DNA from: Geothermovivens sp964644845
GTDB lineage: Bacteria > Zhuqueibacterota > Zhuqueibacteria > Oleimicrobiales > Geothermoviventaceae
DNA length: 64,000 nt
Reading direction: 5' to 3'
Assembly (NCBI GenBank): GCA_964644845.1
Contig: CAZXXS010000029.1
Location: 101,038 to 165,037 of the forward strand
Part shown: positions 51,601-60,710 of the stretch, in pieces
Position numbering within the stretch: position 1 is the first letter of the stretch
Layout of the letters: each line of letters starts with the position of its first letter
Notes under the pieces: model-generated
Told to the model about the DNA's origin: nothing
Seen by the model: the letters and a program-made list of their open reading frames with translations, nothing else
Database searches by the model: none
Made by a program: the position numbers and the translations under genes

Positions 51601-52064
51601 TCCCAGCCTTCTTTCAGAAGCTTTTGGGGTATCTCTCCCTTGAGGCAAGCCGACATGGCCACCAGACCCTTTGAGTATTTCCTCAAGACCTCTTTGTCAA
51701 TCCGGGGTTTGTAGTAGAAACCCTCGAGGTACCCGATCGAGGCCAACTTCAACAAATTTTTGTAGCCGTGAATATCTTTGGCGAGGAGCACCAGGTGGTA
51801 GGCCGCGTCGGAACCGCCTTTGGAGGATGTTCTGTCGAAACGGCTGCGTGGCGCAACGTACGTCTCAATGCCGATGATCGGTTTGATCCCGTGCTTAATG
51901 GCTGCCTTGTGAAACTCGATGGCCCCGAACATGTTGCCGTGGTCAGTGAGGGCAATGGCGGGCATTTCGTACTCAACACACTGTCGTACCAGATCCTCGA
52001 TCCGGCACGCACCGTCCAGGAGACTGTAGTGTGAATGGTTGTGCAAGTGAACAAAGTCGACCAT
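48633..52064 (-). CDS. dnaE: DNA polymerase III alpha subunit (DnaE)
   Basis: The 1143-residue protein starts with a PHP domain (VHLHNHSHYSLLDG, then ALTDHGNMFGAIEFH), then the C-family polymerase core with GPGRGSAAGSLVSYAL and the acidic PDIDIDFCYERRG motif. A helix-hairpin-helix region (FNKSHATAYS, NVGRTAIESI) and a C-terminal OB domain (VGGIITRVQIRTNGQGKQYAFATLEDFSG) follow. This is the replicative DnaE1-type enzyme, with no proofreading domain of its own. GTGAGGAGCAGG precedes the ATG. Its last ~100 residues resemble the tau-binding region. A possible extended -10 (TGCTTAAAT) lies about 240 nt upstream. Confidence 0.97.
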   Translation of the reverse strand: MVDFVHLHNHSHYSLLDGACRIEDLVRQCVEYEMPAIALTDHGNMFGAIEFHKAAIKHGIKPIIGIETYVAPRSRFDRTSSKGGSDAAYHLVLLAKDIHGYKNLLKLASIGYLEGFYYKPRIDKEVLRKYSKGLVAMSACLKGEIPQKLLKEGWDEAKATAEEYLDIFGDDFYIEIQNHGLAEEDRVRPELVRLAAELGVKVVATNDIHYLKREHAEAHDVLLCLQTQKDLNDPTRLRYETDQIYFKSYDEMQEAFAEYPEALANTLEVAEKCNVLIDSGQHHLPRYQLPPEEASTSLDDYLAKVAREGLRKRYPVVTPELEKRLQHELDIIKKTGFAGYFLIVKDFVDFARSKGIPVGPGRGSAAGSLVSYALGITKVDPIKYGLLFERFLNPERVTMPDIDIDFCYERRGEVIEYVRQKYGKDSVSQIITFGTMAARAVIRDVGRVLGFPYAEVDRVAKLVPQSLGMKLERALEMEPRLREIAESDEKHKKLIEISLVLEGLARHASTHAAGVVITPEALTEYTPLYKSKDGEITTQYDMKSLESIGVLKMDFLGLRTLTVIADTVKLLAQRGVIVDIDNIPLDDPATFELFGRGETVAVFQFESSGMREYLRKLKPKGIEDLVAMNALYRPGPMEMIEDFILRRHGKTPIEYLHPMLEPILRETYGVIVYQEQVMRIASELGGFSLGKADLLRRAMGKKQAELMLQQRQEFVDGAKKRGIDEQTAIAIFDLMERFAQYGFNKSHATAYSIVAYQTAYLKVHFPAEFMAATLTSEVDDTKRIVTLIDECRRMGLEVLPPDINESYADFTVVDGKIRFGLAAVKNVGRTAIESIVAARKKWGPFKTIFDITSRVDLRLVNKKVLESLIQAGALDSLEGHRAQLMAAVDTAVTYGQRTQARKLSGQISLFDDLEDEDVGGVQPPLPKVPEWSKSELLTRERELLGFYVSGHPLEKYEEELRTYATRELADLDSLPDQAAVRVGGIITRVQIRTNGQGKQYAFATLEDFSGTAELLIFAEPLGKYRELLYEESSILVVGKVSHREEQDAKIIAEEIVPLKDARTRFTKRMRIAFDVKVADEELVAGVKETLAANAGECPVVLELKNTGNGNFVLRSIRYRVTPTLHLVNTLRGMLGTENVVLEG

Positions 52065-52509
52065 TCCTGCTCCTCACTGATTTGACATTCCTGAATGATG
52101 TCGAACGTGGATCGAGACAAGCATGCGACCGAGCAAGTCCGGAGGTGTGGCTTCTGGTTCTCGATCCCGCTCCTTACTCGCTCGACCGCAGGCCCAGGGC
52201 CTCACGTCTCACAGAGGGTGAAACAAGCTCCACGCAACTGGGATCTGGACAAAGATGGGCGAGGAAATTTGGCGCACAGACCGTTTCCCACTCTGCCAGA
52301 GGTATTTAAGCACTGCGTCAGAAATCGGTTGCAAAGTAAGCAGCCGGGGAAAAGCTCCTGCGATTCTGCATCACCAAATCCGGGACAGAATGCACGTCCG
52401 AGACAGTGGGCTCGGCGCACGGTGCCAATTTGGTTTCAGCACCAACCTCGTCAGCCGCGCTGGGAACCCTCTCCTGGACCTCGAGCGCTCGAGGGCTGTT
52501 CGTCGGCTG
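52065..52509. other. Intergenic region upstream of dnaE
   Basis: About 445 nt between the YbgF-like gene stop and dnaE. On the minus strand TTAAAT at 52304-52309, preceded by TG one base upstream, could be an extended -10 box for dnaE, with TTGCAA 19 nt further. No coding frame or RNA gene is convincing. Confidence 0.45.
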
Positions 52510-53382
52510 CTAAACCTGTGCGGACACCTTGCGGTACATGGCCTCCGCCTTTGCCACGTATTCGCTCTTCGGGTAGAAACGCAGAAACTGTTCGAGTTCC
52601 AGCTTGGCCTGGGCCGGATTCCCGAGGCGCAGGTGGCACAAGGCGATCATGATCTGCGCGTCGTCGTATTTGTCACGGGCGTCGAACGAAAAAACCTTCT
52701 CAAATTCGGCCAGGGCTTCCAGGTAACGCCGTTCCCCGAAGTAGCACTCACCGATCCAGTACTGGCAGTTGTCTGCCAAGCGGTGCTTTGGGTTCTGGAG
52801 GAGAAGAGATTCGAAAATCTGCCGCGCCTGGGCATACTTCCGCTGGTTGAAAAGTCGAAGAGCTTCCTTGTAACGCGCATCGTAGTTCGCCAGACTGGTT
52901 TGCTGGCCGGCGCCGATCCGCAAACGTACCGGCGTCCCTGGCGCTTCGCCCTTCGCTACCAGCAATTGCCGCTTTGCCCGGGTAATGGACTGATCGAGCT
53001 TTTGCGCTTCCTGCTGAAGCTTCTCGATTTCTTTCTGTCGTTCCAAAACCACGTGGTTGAGACTGTCGATCTTCTCCAGGAGTGCCGCAAGTTCCTCCGG
53101 ACGGTCATTCATCGAAACCTTTTCCGGAAGGCTCACAACTTCCGAGACCGTCGCAGGGGCCTTGGTTGTGTCGACGTTCTGGGCCTTGGCCTGTTCGCTT
53201 ACCGTCGGCACCTCCTCTTGCAAACCGAGAAGCTCGATCAGCTCCTTTTTGTACGCCTCGTCGTCCGTGGCTGGCTCGTTCTTCACAGCCTCGTGCTGAA
53301 CCGCGCACATGAGGAACAAGCCCATCACCACGATCAGCAACGTCCCCAATGACCCCGCGAGTACTTTCCGTGTCTCACTCAT
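52510..53382 (-). CDS. YbgF/CpoB-like TPR protein with N-terminal anchor
   Basis: The 290-residue product has an N-terminal hydrophobic segment (GSLGTLLIVVMGLFLMCAV) that ends in a Cys but lacks a good lipobox, so it is probably a membrane anchor. A coiled coil (~100-145, LERQKEIEKLQQEAQKL) precedes three TPR units: YKEALRLFNQRKYAQARQIFESLL, YWIGECYFGERRYLEALAEFEKVF and ALCHLRLGNPAQAKLELEQFLRFYP. The coiled coil plus TPR layout is that of YbgF/CpoB, which links the Tol-Pal system to peptidoglycan synthesis. GGAGGGCGAGG precedes the ATG. No tol or pal genes are in the window. It lies downstream of murA. Confidence 0.85.
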   Translation of the reverse strand: MSETRKVLAGSLGTLLIVVMGLFLMCAVQHEAVKNEPATDDEAYKKELIELLGLQEEVPTVSEQAKAQNVDTTKAPATVSEVVSLPEKVSMNDRPEELAALLEKIDSLNHVVLERQKEIEKLQQEAQKLDQSITRAKRQLLVAKGEAPGTPVRLRIGAGQQTSLANYDARYKEALRLFNQRKYAQARQIFESLLLQNPKHRLADNCQYWIGECYFGERRYLEALAEFEKVFSFDARDKYDDAQIMIALCHLRLGNPAQAKLELEQFLRFYPKSEYVAKAEAMYRKVSAQV

Positions 53383-53568
53383 TTCCTCGCCCTCCTACAA
53401 CGATTGTCGGTCCCAAATGGTCAGAACCTGTAGCCCCTCTCCCCGTCATTCATCGCGTCGTCACAGATTTTTCCGCCGATTTTTCCGGTCAATCACGTTG
53501 GCGAACGTCGTTGTCACCGTGCCGTCTGGCCCCAAGAACCAGATACTTCGAGTTCGACCACCGCTTCT

Positions 53569-54876
53569 CTACTGCTCTTCGGGGGAAAGCGTGGACAAGT
53601 CCGTTACGACGGCTTGTGGCCAGGGTTCTTCCTCCCGCCAGATGTCTGCGCCCAGCAGTTTCAAACGTTCCTCAATCCGTTCGTAGCCTCGGTCGATGTG
53701 GTAGACCCGGGAAACGTCTGTTCGTCCCTCGGCCGCGAGTCCTGCCAGAATCAGGCAGGCGCTTGCCCGTAGGTCTGTGGACATCACAGGCGCGCCCTGC
53801 AGCTTTTCCACCCCTGTAACGTGCGCCGAGTTGCCTTCCATTCGGATCCGCGCGCCAAGACGCTGGAGTTCGGCAACATGAGTAAATCGATCCAGAAAAA
53901 TGGTATCTGTGATGACCGAGCTGCCATCGGCTACGGACATGAGTGCCATCCACTGTGCCTGCATGTCCGTCGGGAACCCCGGGTACACCGCCGTAGTGAC
54001 GTCGACCGGCTTTACACGCTCCGGGGCCCTGATCTGGATCCAGTCTTTGCCTTCCACAAGCTCCACGCCCGCGTCTTCCAGCTTGGTCAAAACAGCCCGT
54101 AGATGCTCCGGAACCACGTTTGTGACGGTCACGTCGCCACCTGTGATGGCACCGGCGAGCAAGAACGTGCCCGCTTCAATCCGGTCCGGGATGACGCGAA
54201 AGTCCGTGGGACGTAGCTCGTCCACGCCGTGGATGACCAGCCGGTCCGTACCGATGCCTTCGATCTCGGCGCCCATCTGCACCAGAAATTGAGCCAGCGC
54301 GGTGATTTCGGGTTCTCTGGCGGCGTTCTCGATTACGGTGCGCCCTTCCGCCAGTGTGGCTGCCATCAGGATATTCCCCGTGGCGCCCACGCTGGGGATG
54401 TCCAGCGTGATCGTGCTGCCTCGCAGCTTCTCTGCTCGAGCCACAATGTAACCGCGATCCAGGTCGATTTCAGCACCAAGCTTCTGCATGCCCTTGATGT
54501 GAAAGTCGACCGGACGCGGGCCCCAGGCGCATCCGCCCGGAAGCGAAACGCGGGCACGCCCAAAACGGGCGACAAGCGGACCGAGAACGTAAATGGAAGC
54601 CCGCATCGTCTTGACCAATTCGTACGGAGCTTCCAGGAACGAACAGTGCTGCGTGTCGATCGTCAGCTTGTGGCCGTCCTGCACCACCTGAGCTCCGATG
54701 ATTCGGAGCAGGTGCGCCATCGTGCGAACGTCGCGCAGTACAGGGACGGCATCGATTTCGTACTTACCACTGGCCAGCAGAGTGGCGGCCATGATGGGCA
54801 GCACGGCGTTCTTCGCCCCGTAAACAGGAATCCTTCCGCGAAGGGGCTTCCCGCCCACGATCACAATCTTATCCAA
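53569..54876 (-). CDS. murA: UDP-N-acetylglucosamine 1-carboxyvinyltransferase
   Basis: The 435-residue enzyme shows KNAVLPIMAATLL (K22, N23), the fosfomycin-target loop SLPGGCAWGPRPVDFHIKG with the nucleophile C116, and FLDRFTHVAELQRLGA near the end. The usual loop reads GGCAIGxRP; Trp and Pro occupy the variable positions here. It catalyses the first committed step of peptidoglycan precursor synthesis. It starts with TTG 54874-54876, with GGAGG 4 nt upstream. It lies 186 nt before the YbgF-like gene, another envelope function. Confidence 0.97.
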   Translation of the reverse strand: MDKIVIVGGKPLRGRIPVYGAKNAVLPIMAATLLASGKYEIDAVPVLRDVRTMAHLLRIIGAQVVQDGHKLTIDTQHCSFLEAPYELVKTMRASIYVLGPLVARFGRARVSLPGGCAWGPRPVDFHIKGMQKLGAEIDLDRGYIVARAEKLRGSTITLDIPSVGATGNILMAATLAEGRTVIENAAREPEITALAQFLVQMGAEIEGIGTDRLVIHGVDELRPTDFRVIPDRIEAGTFLLAGAITGGDVTVTNVVPEHLRAVLTKLEDAGVELVEGKDWIQIRAPERVKPVDVTTAVYPGFPTDMQAQWMALMSVADGSSVITDTIFLDRFTHVAELQRLGARIRMEGNSAHVTGVEKLQGAPVMSTDLRASACLILAGLAAEGRTDVSRVYHIDRGYERIEERLKLLGADIWREEEPWPQAVVTDLSTLSPEEQ

Positions 54877-55279
54877 GCTACCTCCAGTTTTCCAGGCATG
54901 CAGAGTTAAGAAAATGTCGCGACGGCTGTAGCAACCGCCCTTCTCCGCTGCTCACGCGCCGCACACAGGAACCGACGCCGGATGTAACGAGCTCGTTTTG
55001 CTGCAGTCCCAACGACTCGCCCGAGCCACACCGTCGGAACCGCCGAGGGTCGCACGTGACCGCGGCGCCCTGACGGAGCGGTTGTGGCGTCCCAGTTCAG
55101 CCGAACTGGCCTCCAGCTTGCGTTCAGGCAGAGGCGCGAACCGCCCCTTCAATCAAAATCGGTAAAGCCTGCTGTGACTGGAGAAAATCGTAGCCATCGT
55201 TGCAGAAAATTCTCCGGACGCCACTTACCAGCGGAAAAACCTCGTGCAGTCTGGACGCGCAGTTCAAGTGGTAAACCGT
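54877..55279. other. Intergenic region between recN and murA, no gene seen
   Basis: About 400 nt. On the minus strand TTGCTA-N17-TCTTAA roughly 30-60 nt upstream of the murA ribosome binding site is a weak promoter candidate. No coding frame is supported. Confidence 0.45.
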
Positions 55280-56998
55280 TCAATTTGCTTTTGCGTTGCC
55301 AGCTTCTGCCAGGAGTTCTCGGGCCGTACGCAGGTGCGTTTCCGACAGCCGCTCACCGCTCAGCAAGCGAGCGATGGCTTCTTCCCTGCCCTGGCGATCA
55401 AGCCGGCGGACAACGGTCCGGGTTTGGTCGGCACTCTGGATCTTCTCAACCAGAAAGTGGGTGTGCCCCTGACTGGCGATTTGTGGCAAATGCGTGATGC
55501 AGAGGATCTGCCTGTGCTCAGCCAGCTCTCGCAGGTTCCGCCCCACAGTCTGCGCGATCCGCCCCGAAACACCCATGTCGATCTCGTCGAAGATCAGGGT
55601 TGGCACAGGATCACACGTGGCCAGCACACTCTTCAGGGCCAACATCACACGGGAGATCTCGCCACCGGAAGCGACCTTCGCGAGCGGACGTGGTTCCTGC
55701 CCCGGATTGGTGGAGATGTAGAATTCCACAATGTCCGTGCCGCGTGGGCCCGTTCGGTAGCGCACACCTTGGCGCTCCACGATGCCGGACGGGTCCTCTT
55801 CTTCGCGGAACACCACTCGAAAAACCGAACCCGGCATGCCGAGCTCCGCAAGCTTTTTCTGGATGGCCTCTTCCAGATCCCCAGCAGCAGATCGGCGCCG
55901 CTTCGACAAGGTCAGGCTCAGTTCGGCCAGACGGCGTCGCAGTGAGGCGATTTGGTCCTCGAGTTCGCTGATTTGCTCGTTCATGTTTTGAAACTGCCCA
56001 AGCTGGGCTGCAATTTTGTCGCGGTACCGGAGCACCTCACCGGTGGAGGCGCCGTAGCGCTTCTTGAGGCGCGTGTACTCCGCCAGACGGCTCCGAACCT
56101 GTTCCAGCCTGGCCGGGTCGGCATCGATGCCGGCACGGTAGTCCAGCACCGATTGGGCTACCTCGTCTACAGCCACACGCGCCTGCTCAAGATCGGCCGC
56201 CAGGCGACCAAAAGCTGCGTCGATCTCGCCAAGGCGCTCGAGCTGGCGCAAGGCGGAGGCAATCCTGTCCAGTGCACTCCCCTCACCCTCGTAGAGCCAC
56301 GTCAGCACCTGCGTGGTCTCTTCCTGCAGGCGCTGCACGTTGGAAAGAATTTGCTCCTCGCGGACCAACTCTTCCTCTTCCTCGACGGAGGGGTCGACCG
56401 TGTCGATTTCCCGCAGTTGGAACTCGAACAGCTCGCGACGCTCGCGTAGCGTTTGCTCCTGCTGACGCAGTCGGTCCAACTCACGTTGCAAATCGCCCAC
56501 GCGTTTGTAGAGTTGTCCGAATTCTGCCACGCGTTCGCGGAGACCGGAAAATTCATCGAGGTACACGATGTGGGTGGAAGGTCTCAACAGCGTCTGGTGC
56601 TCATGCTGACCGTGAAGATCCACGAGCCGGTCGCCAATCTCCTGAAGCAGGGTCGCGGGCACGGGGATGTCGTTGACAAAAGCTCGGCTTCGGCCACTTG
56701 CCAGGAGTTCTCGCCGAAGAAGCAAAAAGTTGTCTTCAGCCTCGAGATCGTGTCGCTCCAGAAGCTCGAAAACGGGGTGGTCTGGCGTCAGAACAAATTC
56801 CGCTTCAACTACAGCCCGGTCTTTTCCTGCTCGCAGAAGACCAACATCTGCCCGGCTGCCGAGCACCAACCCAAGCGCCCCCACCAAAATCGACTTGCCT
56901 GCGCCCGTTTCCCCCGTGATGATGTTAAGGTGGGGTTGAAAGTGAATCTCCACCTCGTCAATCACGGCAAGATTTCGCACGTACAAGCGTTGAAGCAT
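55280..56998 (-). CDS. recN: DNA repair protein RecN
   Basis: The 572-residue SMC-like protein starts MLQRLYVRNLAVIDEVEIHF and carries Walker A GETGAGKSILVGALGLVLG, with RAFVNDIPVPATLLQEI and DLHGQHEHQTLL motifs typical of RecN. A central coiled coil follows (~150-380). The C-terminal ATPase half has VASGGEISRVMLALKSVL (signature) and LIFDEIDMGVSGRIAQTVG (Walker B). It helps repair double-strand breaks. The start has no clear ribosome binding site. The phosphatase gene lies 82 nt upstream. Confidence 0.96.
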   Translation of the reverse strand: MLQRLYVRNLAVIDEVEIHFQPHLNIITGETGAGKSILVGALGLVLGSRADVGLLRAGKDRAVVEAEFVLTPDHPVFELLERHDLEAEDNFLLLRRELLASGRSRAFVNDIPVPATLLQEIGDRLVDLHGQHEHQTLLRPSTHIVYLDEFSGLRERVAEFGQLYKRVGDLQRELDRLRQQEQTLRERRELFEFQLREIDTVDPSVEEEEELVREEQILSNVQRLQEETTQVLTWLYEGEGSALDRIASALRQLERLGEIDAAFGRLAADLEQARVAVDEVAQSVLDYRAGIDADPARLEQVRSRLAEYTRLKKRYGASTGEVLRYRDKIAAQLGQFQNMNEQISELEDQIASLRRRLAELSLTLSKRRRSAAGDLEEAIQKKLAELGMPGSVFRVVFREEEDPSGIVERQGVRYRTGPRGTDIVEFYISTNPGQEPRPLAKVASGGEISRVMLALKSVLATCDPVPTLIFDEIDMGVSGRIAQTVGRNLRELAEHRQILCITHLPQIASQGHTHFLVEKIQSADQTRTVVRRLDRQGREEAIARLLSGERLSETHLRTARELLAEAGNAKAN

Positions 56999-57080
56999 GT
57001 CTTGTGCACACGCAGTTTACAGCAACTGAGCTACCTTAGCCTCCAACTCGGAACAGTCTCCAACTTGTTTCAAGACCTTG

Positions 57081-58190
57081 CTACTGCAGGAGTTCCCCAA
57101 ACACCTGGCCAATTGTGGTGTTGTCGATCATGCCACCGAAACGGTCCGAAGACGGTCCTTCGACAAAAAAGGCCACCGGATTGGCGCTGTGTTCTTTGAG
57201 AATGTAGCGGGCCTCAATCGTGTGTTTGGACTGACAGCCGCCCTCGAGCGCCATGCCCCCGGTCTCGTGATCGGCCGTGGCCAGAACCAGCGTGTGCCCT
57301 TCTTTCTTGGCGAAGTCCAGAGCTTTTCCGACTGCTTCCTCGAACTCGATCGTCTCGGCCTTTTCCCATTCGGCGTCGTGATCGTGAGCTGCCCAGTCAA
57401 TCTGGGAACCCTCCACCATCAGAAAGAACCCCTGGGGATTCTCGTTCAGGATCGCAAGAGCCTTTTCGAGCATCTGTGAGAGCGTTGGTTTGCGTTCCGG
57501 GGGCCTTGGCAGCGCCCCGAGAGCAAAGAGTCCCACGGCCTTCTTGGTTTTCAGGGGATCCAGAGACTCGAGTTCAGCCGGCTCGCTGATCACTGTGTAC
57601 CCCTCCGCACGCAGCTTTGCAAGCAAGTCCAGGCTGTCGTCCCGTGCGCTGCCTTCGACGTTTTTTGGCAAGAAAAGCGAGCGTCCACCGCCGAAGGCGA
57701 CATCCACAAGGCCACCGGACACAAACTGACGTGCGATGTTTTGTTCGTCGTAGCGTTTCGAGTGGGCGTAGAACGCCGCCGGGGTTGCATTGGTGATGGC
57801 ACATGTCACCACAATCCCAACCGATTTGCGGCGTTGCCTGGCAGTTTCTGTCAGAATACGCAACGTGTCGTAACGCCCACCCTGTGCGGGGCGGAGGTTG
57901 AGCAGTCCGCGTACGGTCTTTTGTCCTGTAGCCATCGCCGTTGCACTGGCCGCCGAGTCGGTGACCCACGTGTCGTCGTTCAACGGATGGGTGGTCATGA
58001 TGCCGCCGCGGCGGAAACGCTCAAAGCTCACATTCCCTTTGGCTACCTTTGCCTGCATGATTGCTGCCACGCCCATGCCGTCGCCGATCATCAGGATTAC
58101 GTTACGGGGTTTTTCGTGTGTCGATTGGGATCCGCAACCCGCGAGCACGAAAGCAAAAAGCACAGACAGCGCGTAGAATTTCGTCCGCAT
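57081..58190 (-). CDS. Lipoprotein alkaline phosphatase
   Basis: The 369-residue product has a lipoprotein signal peptide ending FVLAGCGS, so the mature protein is likely acylated and in the periplasm. Alkaline phosphatase motifs are clear: VILMIGDGMG (first metal Asp), VTDSAASATAMATG with the nucleophile Ser, MVEGSQIDWAAHDHD and LATADHETGG (metal ligands). It is shorter than E. coli PhoA (471) and resembles the compact bacterial type. It releases phosphate from esters. No pho box or phosphate transporter is visible nearby. Confidence 0.93.
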   Translation of the reverse strand: MRTKFYALSVLFAFVLAGCGSQSTHEKPRNVILMIGDGMGVAAIMQAKVAKGNVSFERFRRGGIMTTHPLNDDTWVTDSAASATAMATGQKTVRGLLNLRPAQGGRYDTLRILTETARQRRKSVGIVVTCAITNATPAAFYAHSKRYDEQNIARQFVSGGLVDVAFGGGRSLFLPKNVEGSARDDSLDLLAKLRAEGYTVISEPAELESLDPLKTKKAVGLFALGALPRPPERKPTLSQMLEKALAILNENPQGFFLMVEGSQIDWAAHDHDAEWEKAETIEFEEAVGKALDFAKKEGHTLVLATADHETGGMALEGGCQSKHTIEARYILKEHSANPVAFFVEGPSSDRFGGMIDNTTIGQVFGELLQ

Positions 58191-58511
58191 CCAGTGTCTC
58201 CCGACTCCAGTCAGTCCGTGGTTGTTGATGGCCCCCGCCCGCTTCGATCGCTGGGACGTCCGGGCACACTACCAAAGGCAGGAAAGGCGCCTCTTCCCTT
58301 CGGTGTCGAAAACTGCACAATTGGGCGACTCGACGGAGGTGGTACCGGCCGAGCCTTGGGCCGGATCGACAGCCACCTCAAGATAAGCACAAATTCCGAA
58401 AAAATCCAGTGGGAACTTCGGGAATGTGGCCGCCGCGTCGGATTTTTGACAGGGCGTGTGTGAGCCGCATCAACAAAGCTTCGGGCTGTGACCATCCTCC
58501 CGTGTGGCCGT
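58191..58511. other. Intergenic region upstream of the alkaline phosphatase gene
   Basis: About 320 nt. The minus strand has a TATCTT box near 58380 after a T-rich run, but no matching -35 box. No coding frame or terminator is supported. Confidence 0.45.
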
Positions 58512-60710
58512 CTACCGAATTACAGCCACTTTTCGAATTGCGGACTCACCGGACTCCGTGGTCACCAGGACGAGGTAGATTCCGCTTGACACAAGCTGCC
58601 CACGGTCGTTTTTGCCATCCCAAAAGACGCGTCCCCCTGGGACTTCTCCGGGCAAGAAGTTTCGAACCAAGCGTCCGTCTTCCGTCAGGATGCGAACGCG
58701 GCTCTGACGCGCCAGGTTGGTGATGGTGAGCTTGGGGCCGCCAGCAGTAAGGACGTACGGATTGGGGTAGATCAAAACCTCGCTCAAATTCTCTTTCGGA
58801 GCTGTGTACGGTGTAGACAGGCGCGAGAGCCCGTGAGACGTACCAATGTACACATCCCCCGAAACGGGATCGAAAGCAAAGGCTTGCACGTGGTCCGACA
58901 CCAGGTGGCTATTTTGGGTGGTGAAATGCCGAACCGGGTAGCCATCGGGGTCAAGCAGCGTGATGCCAGATCCGGTGCCGATCCATTTGTTGTTTTGCGG
59001 GTCCACGCCGATCGCGTAGATGTCGTCGGAAATCAGGCCCCAACGTTCACCCACGTCACCAGCGTACCAGTAGTTCAGTCCCTTGTCGGTGCCAATCCAA
59101 ACGACGCCGTTTTCGTCGGGCGCAATGGCCCTCACACGATTGCTTTTCAGACCGTCAGTGATTGTCAGTCCCTGGGACAGGTCGTCATCTTCTTTCGAGA
59201 ACAGGGTTCCTGCGTCGTCGATGACCTGCACGCCGTCCTGATCCGTACCGATCCACTTGCGCCCGGCCGGCCCGAACGCGATGGTCACCACGGCGGTGGT
59301 TTTCAGTCCGTCCACCAGAGAAAAGTACCCCCACTTGCCGTCGGGGGTCATGAACGCGACGGCGTTGCCGTTACTCGCAAAACGGTTGAGAAGCCAAACA
59401 TTCCCGTCCGAATCCACGCCAATGTCGTTCACGATCACGTACGAGGGAGTCACCGAGCCTGCCAGTGTACCGTCCGCTTCGGAATGAAGTGTCACGGCCA
59501 GTCCTGTGTCGGTTTCGGTGAAAACCACAGCTCCTCGGCCCTGCGTGGCGAACCACTTACGATTCGCGTGATCCACCGCGACGGCCAGGATCACGTCGGT
59601 CGGCAAGTAGCCTCCTCTCGCGTCGTAGACCGACCAGTGCTGGCCGTCAAAAGAGAAAACGCCGCCATCTCGCGATGCACACCACAGCACGCCGTCTTGA
59701 TCGATTGCCAGGTCTGTAATGACGTTCCCCGCCGGACAGTTGGCGCGCACGTCGCGCCAGCGCTGGGTGCCTTGGTCGTAGACGGCGAGACCATCCATTT
59801 CGCGCCCGATCCAGAGGCTCCCCTGCGCGTCCGTTGTCAAGTAGCTGCATTTCCGGACGTCTTGCCCCACGCTGTGCCACTGAGAACCGTCGTACGCTTC
59901 TATCCGGTAGGGCAAAGCGACAACGAGCTTCCCCTGCCAAGTGGTTAGTCCAACGACCACGTTTTCCGCGAAAGCGAACACACGCCACTGACCGCCGGTT
60001 TGCGTGGCGAGCCCCTTCTCCGTGGCGACGTAGGGGCGTCCACCAAACCACAGGATTTGGTGAGTACGGTCGTCGGGGAGCCCGTCCGCCGTCGTGACGT
60101 TACGCCAGCTCTCAGGTGCTTGCAAATTTGGCAGGTGCAAGTCCGCAAACGCCAGCCCGAAATCCGTGCAAGCCCACAACGTGTCGCCACGGAGGGCCAG
60201 CGAGCGAACGGGTACCTCCACGGGCAACGCAGCGCCCAGGTTCTTGTACGTTTCCTTCACCTCTCTACGATCGATTCGGTAGAGACTGACGCCGAGACTG
60301 AGCGCCACGTACATCGAGTCGCCTTTCTCGGCAAAGTCGTAGATTTCCATGCCTTGGTAATCGGAAATGGTGTGGATTTCGCCGCTTGCCGGGTCCAGGA
60401 CGTCGATCAAGCCGTTGGAGAGCCCGAGCCACACGCGTCCAGCGTCGTCCACTTCCACAGCGCGGATGTCGTTGCTGCTCAACCCCTCGGTGTTTGTGTA
60501 GGTTGTAACCGAACCGTCCGAGCTCACCCGATTGAGCCCACCGCTGGTGCCGACCCACACTCCGCCGGAGTCGGCGGCGATTTGGCGGATCTCGCGCGTA
60601 CTGGTGTAGGTCTTCCACTGCCAGAGCTGCCCGTGCGCTGCGCCTGTGAGGAACAACACGCTCAACCCAAGCAGCAAAGCTGTCCCTTTCTGGCGATCCG
60701 AGTACTTCAT
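58512..60710 (-). CDS. Secreted Reg_prop beta-propeller protein with FlgD/type-A-sorting-like C-terminus
   Basis: The 732-residue product has a signal peptide (LLLGLSVLFLTGAAHG). Repeats of the two-component-regulator-propeller type fill ~25-620, each with GxVWVGTSGGLNR or GxVWIGTDKGLNY followed by a strand such as YTNTEGLSSNDIRA. There are about twelve blades, enough for one or two propellers. The C-terminal ~90 residues begin IYPNPY and continue through RVFWDGKNDRGQLVSSGIYLV, a FlgD-Ig-like or type IX sorting-like domain common in FCB-group bacteria. No histidine kinase domain is attached. It is probably an extracellular or surface protein of unknown ligand. AAAGGAGC precedes the ATG. Confidence 0.88.
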   Translation of the reverse strand: MKYSDRQKGTALLLGLSVLFLTGAAHGQLWQWKTYTSTREIRQIAADSGGVWVGTSGGLNRVSSDGSVTTYTNTEGLSSNDIRAVEVDDAGRVWLGLSNGLIDVLDPASGEIHTISDYQGMEIYDFAEKGDSMYVALSLGVSLYRIDRREVKETYKNLGAALPVEVPVRSLALRGDTLWACTDFGLAFADLHLPNLQAPESWRNVTTADGLPDDRTHQILWFGGRPYVATEKGLATQTGGQWRVFAFAENVVVGLTTWQGKLVVALPYRIEAYDGSQWHSVGQDVRKCSYLTTDAQGSLWIGREMDGLAVYDQGTQRWRDVRANCPAGNVITDLAIDQDGVLWCASRDGGVFSFDGQHWSVYDARGGYLPTDVILAVAVDHANRKWFATQGRGAVVFTETDTGLAVTLHSEADGTLAGSVTPSYVIVNDIGVDSDGNVWLLNRFASNGNAVAFMTPDGKWGYFSLVDGLKTTAVVTIAFGPAGRKWIGTDQDGVQVIDDAGTLFSKEDDDLSQGLTITDGLKSNRVRAIAPDENGVVWIGTDKGLNYWYAGDVGERWGLISDDIYAIGVDPQNNKWIGTGSGITLLDPDGYPVRHFTTQNSHLVSDHVQAFAFDPVSGDVYIGTSHGLSRLSTPYTAPKENLSEVLIYPNPYVLTAGGPKLTITNLARQSRVRILTEDGRLVRNFLPGEVPGGRVFWDGKNDRGQLVSSGIYLVLVTTESGESAIRKVAVIR

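Noticed and set aside
58833..59948. 371-codon plus-strand frame opposite the propeller gene
   Set aside because: Antisense to a clear repeat protein with a signal peptide; no independent evidence.
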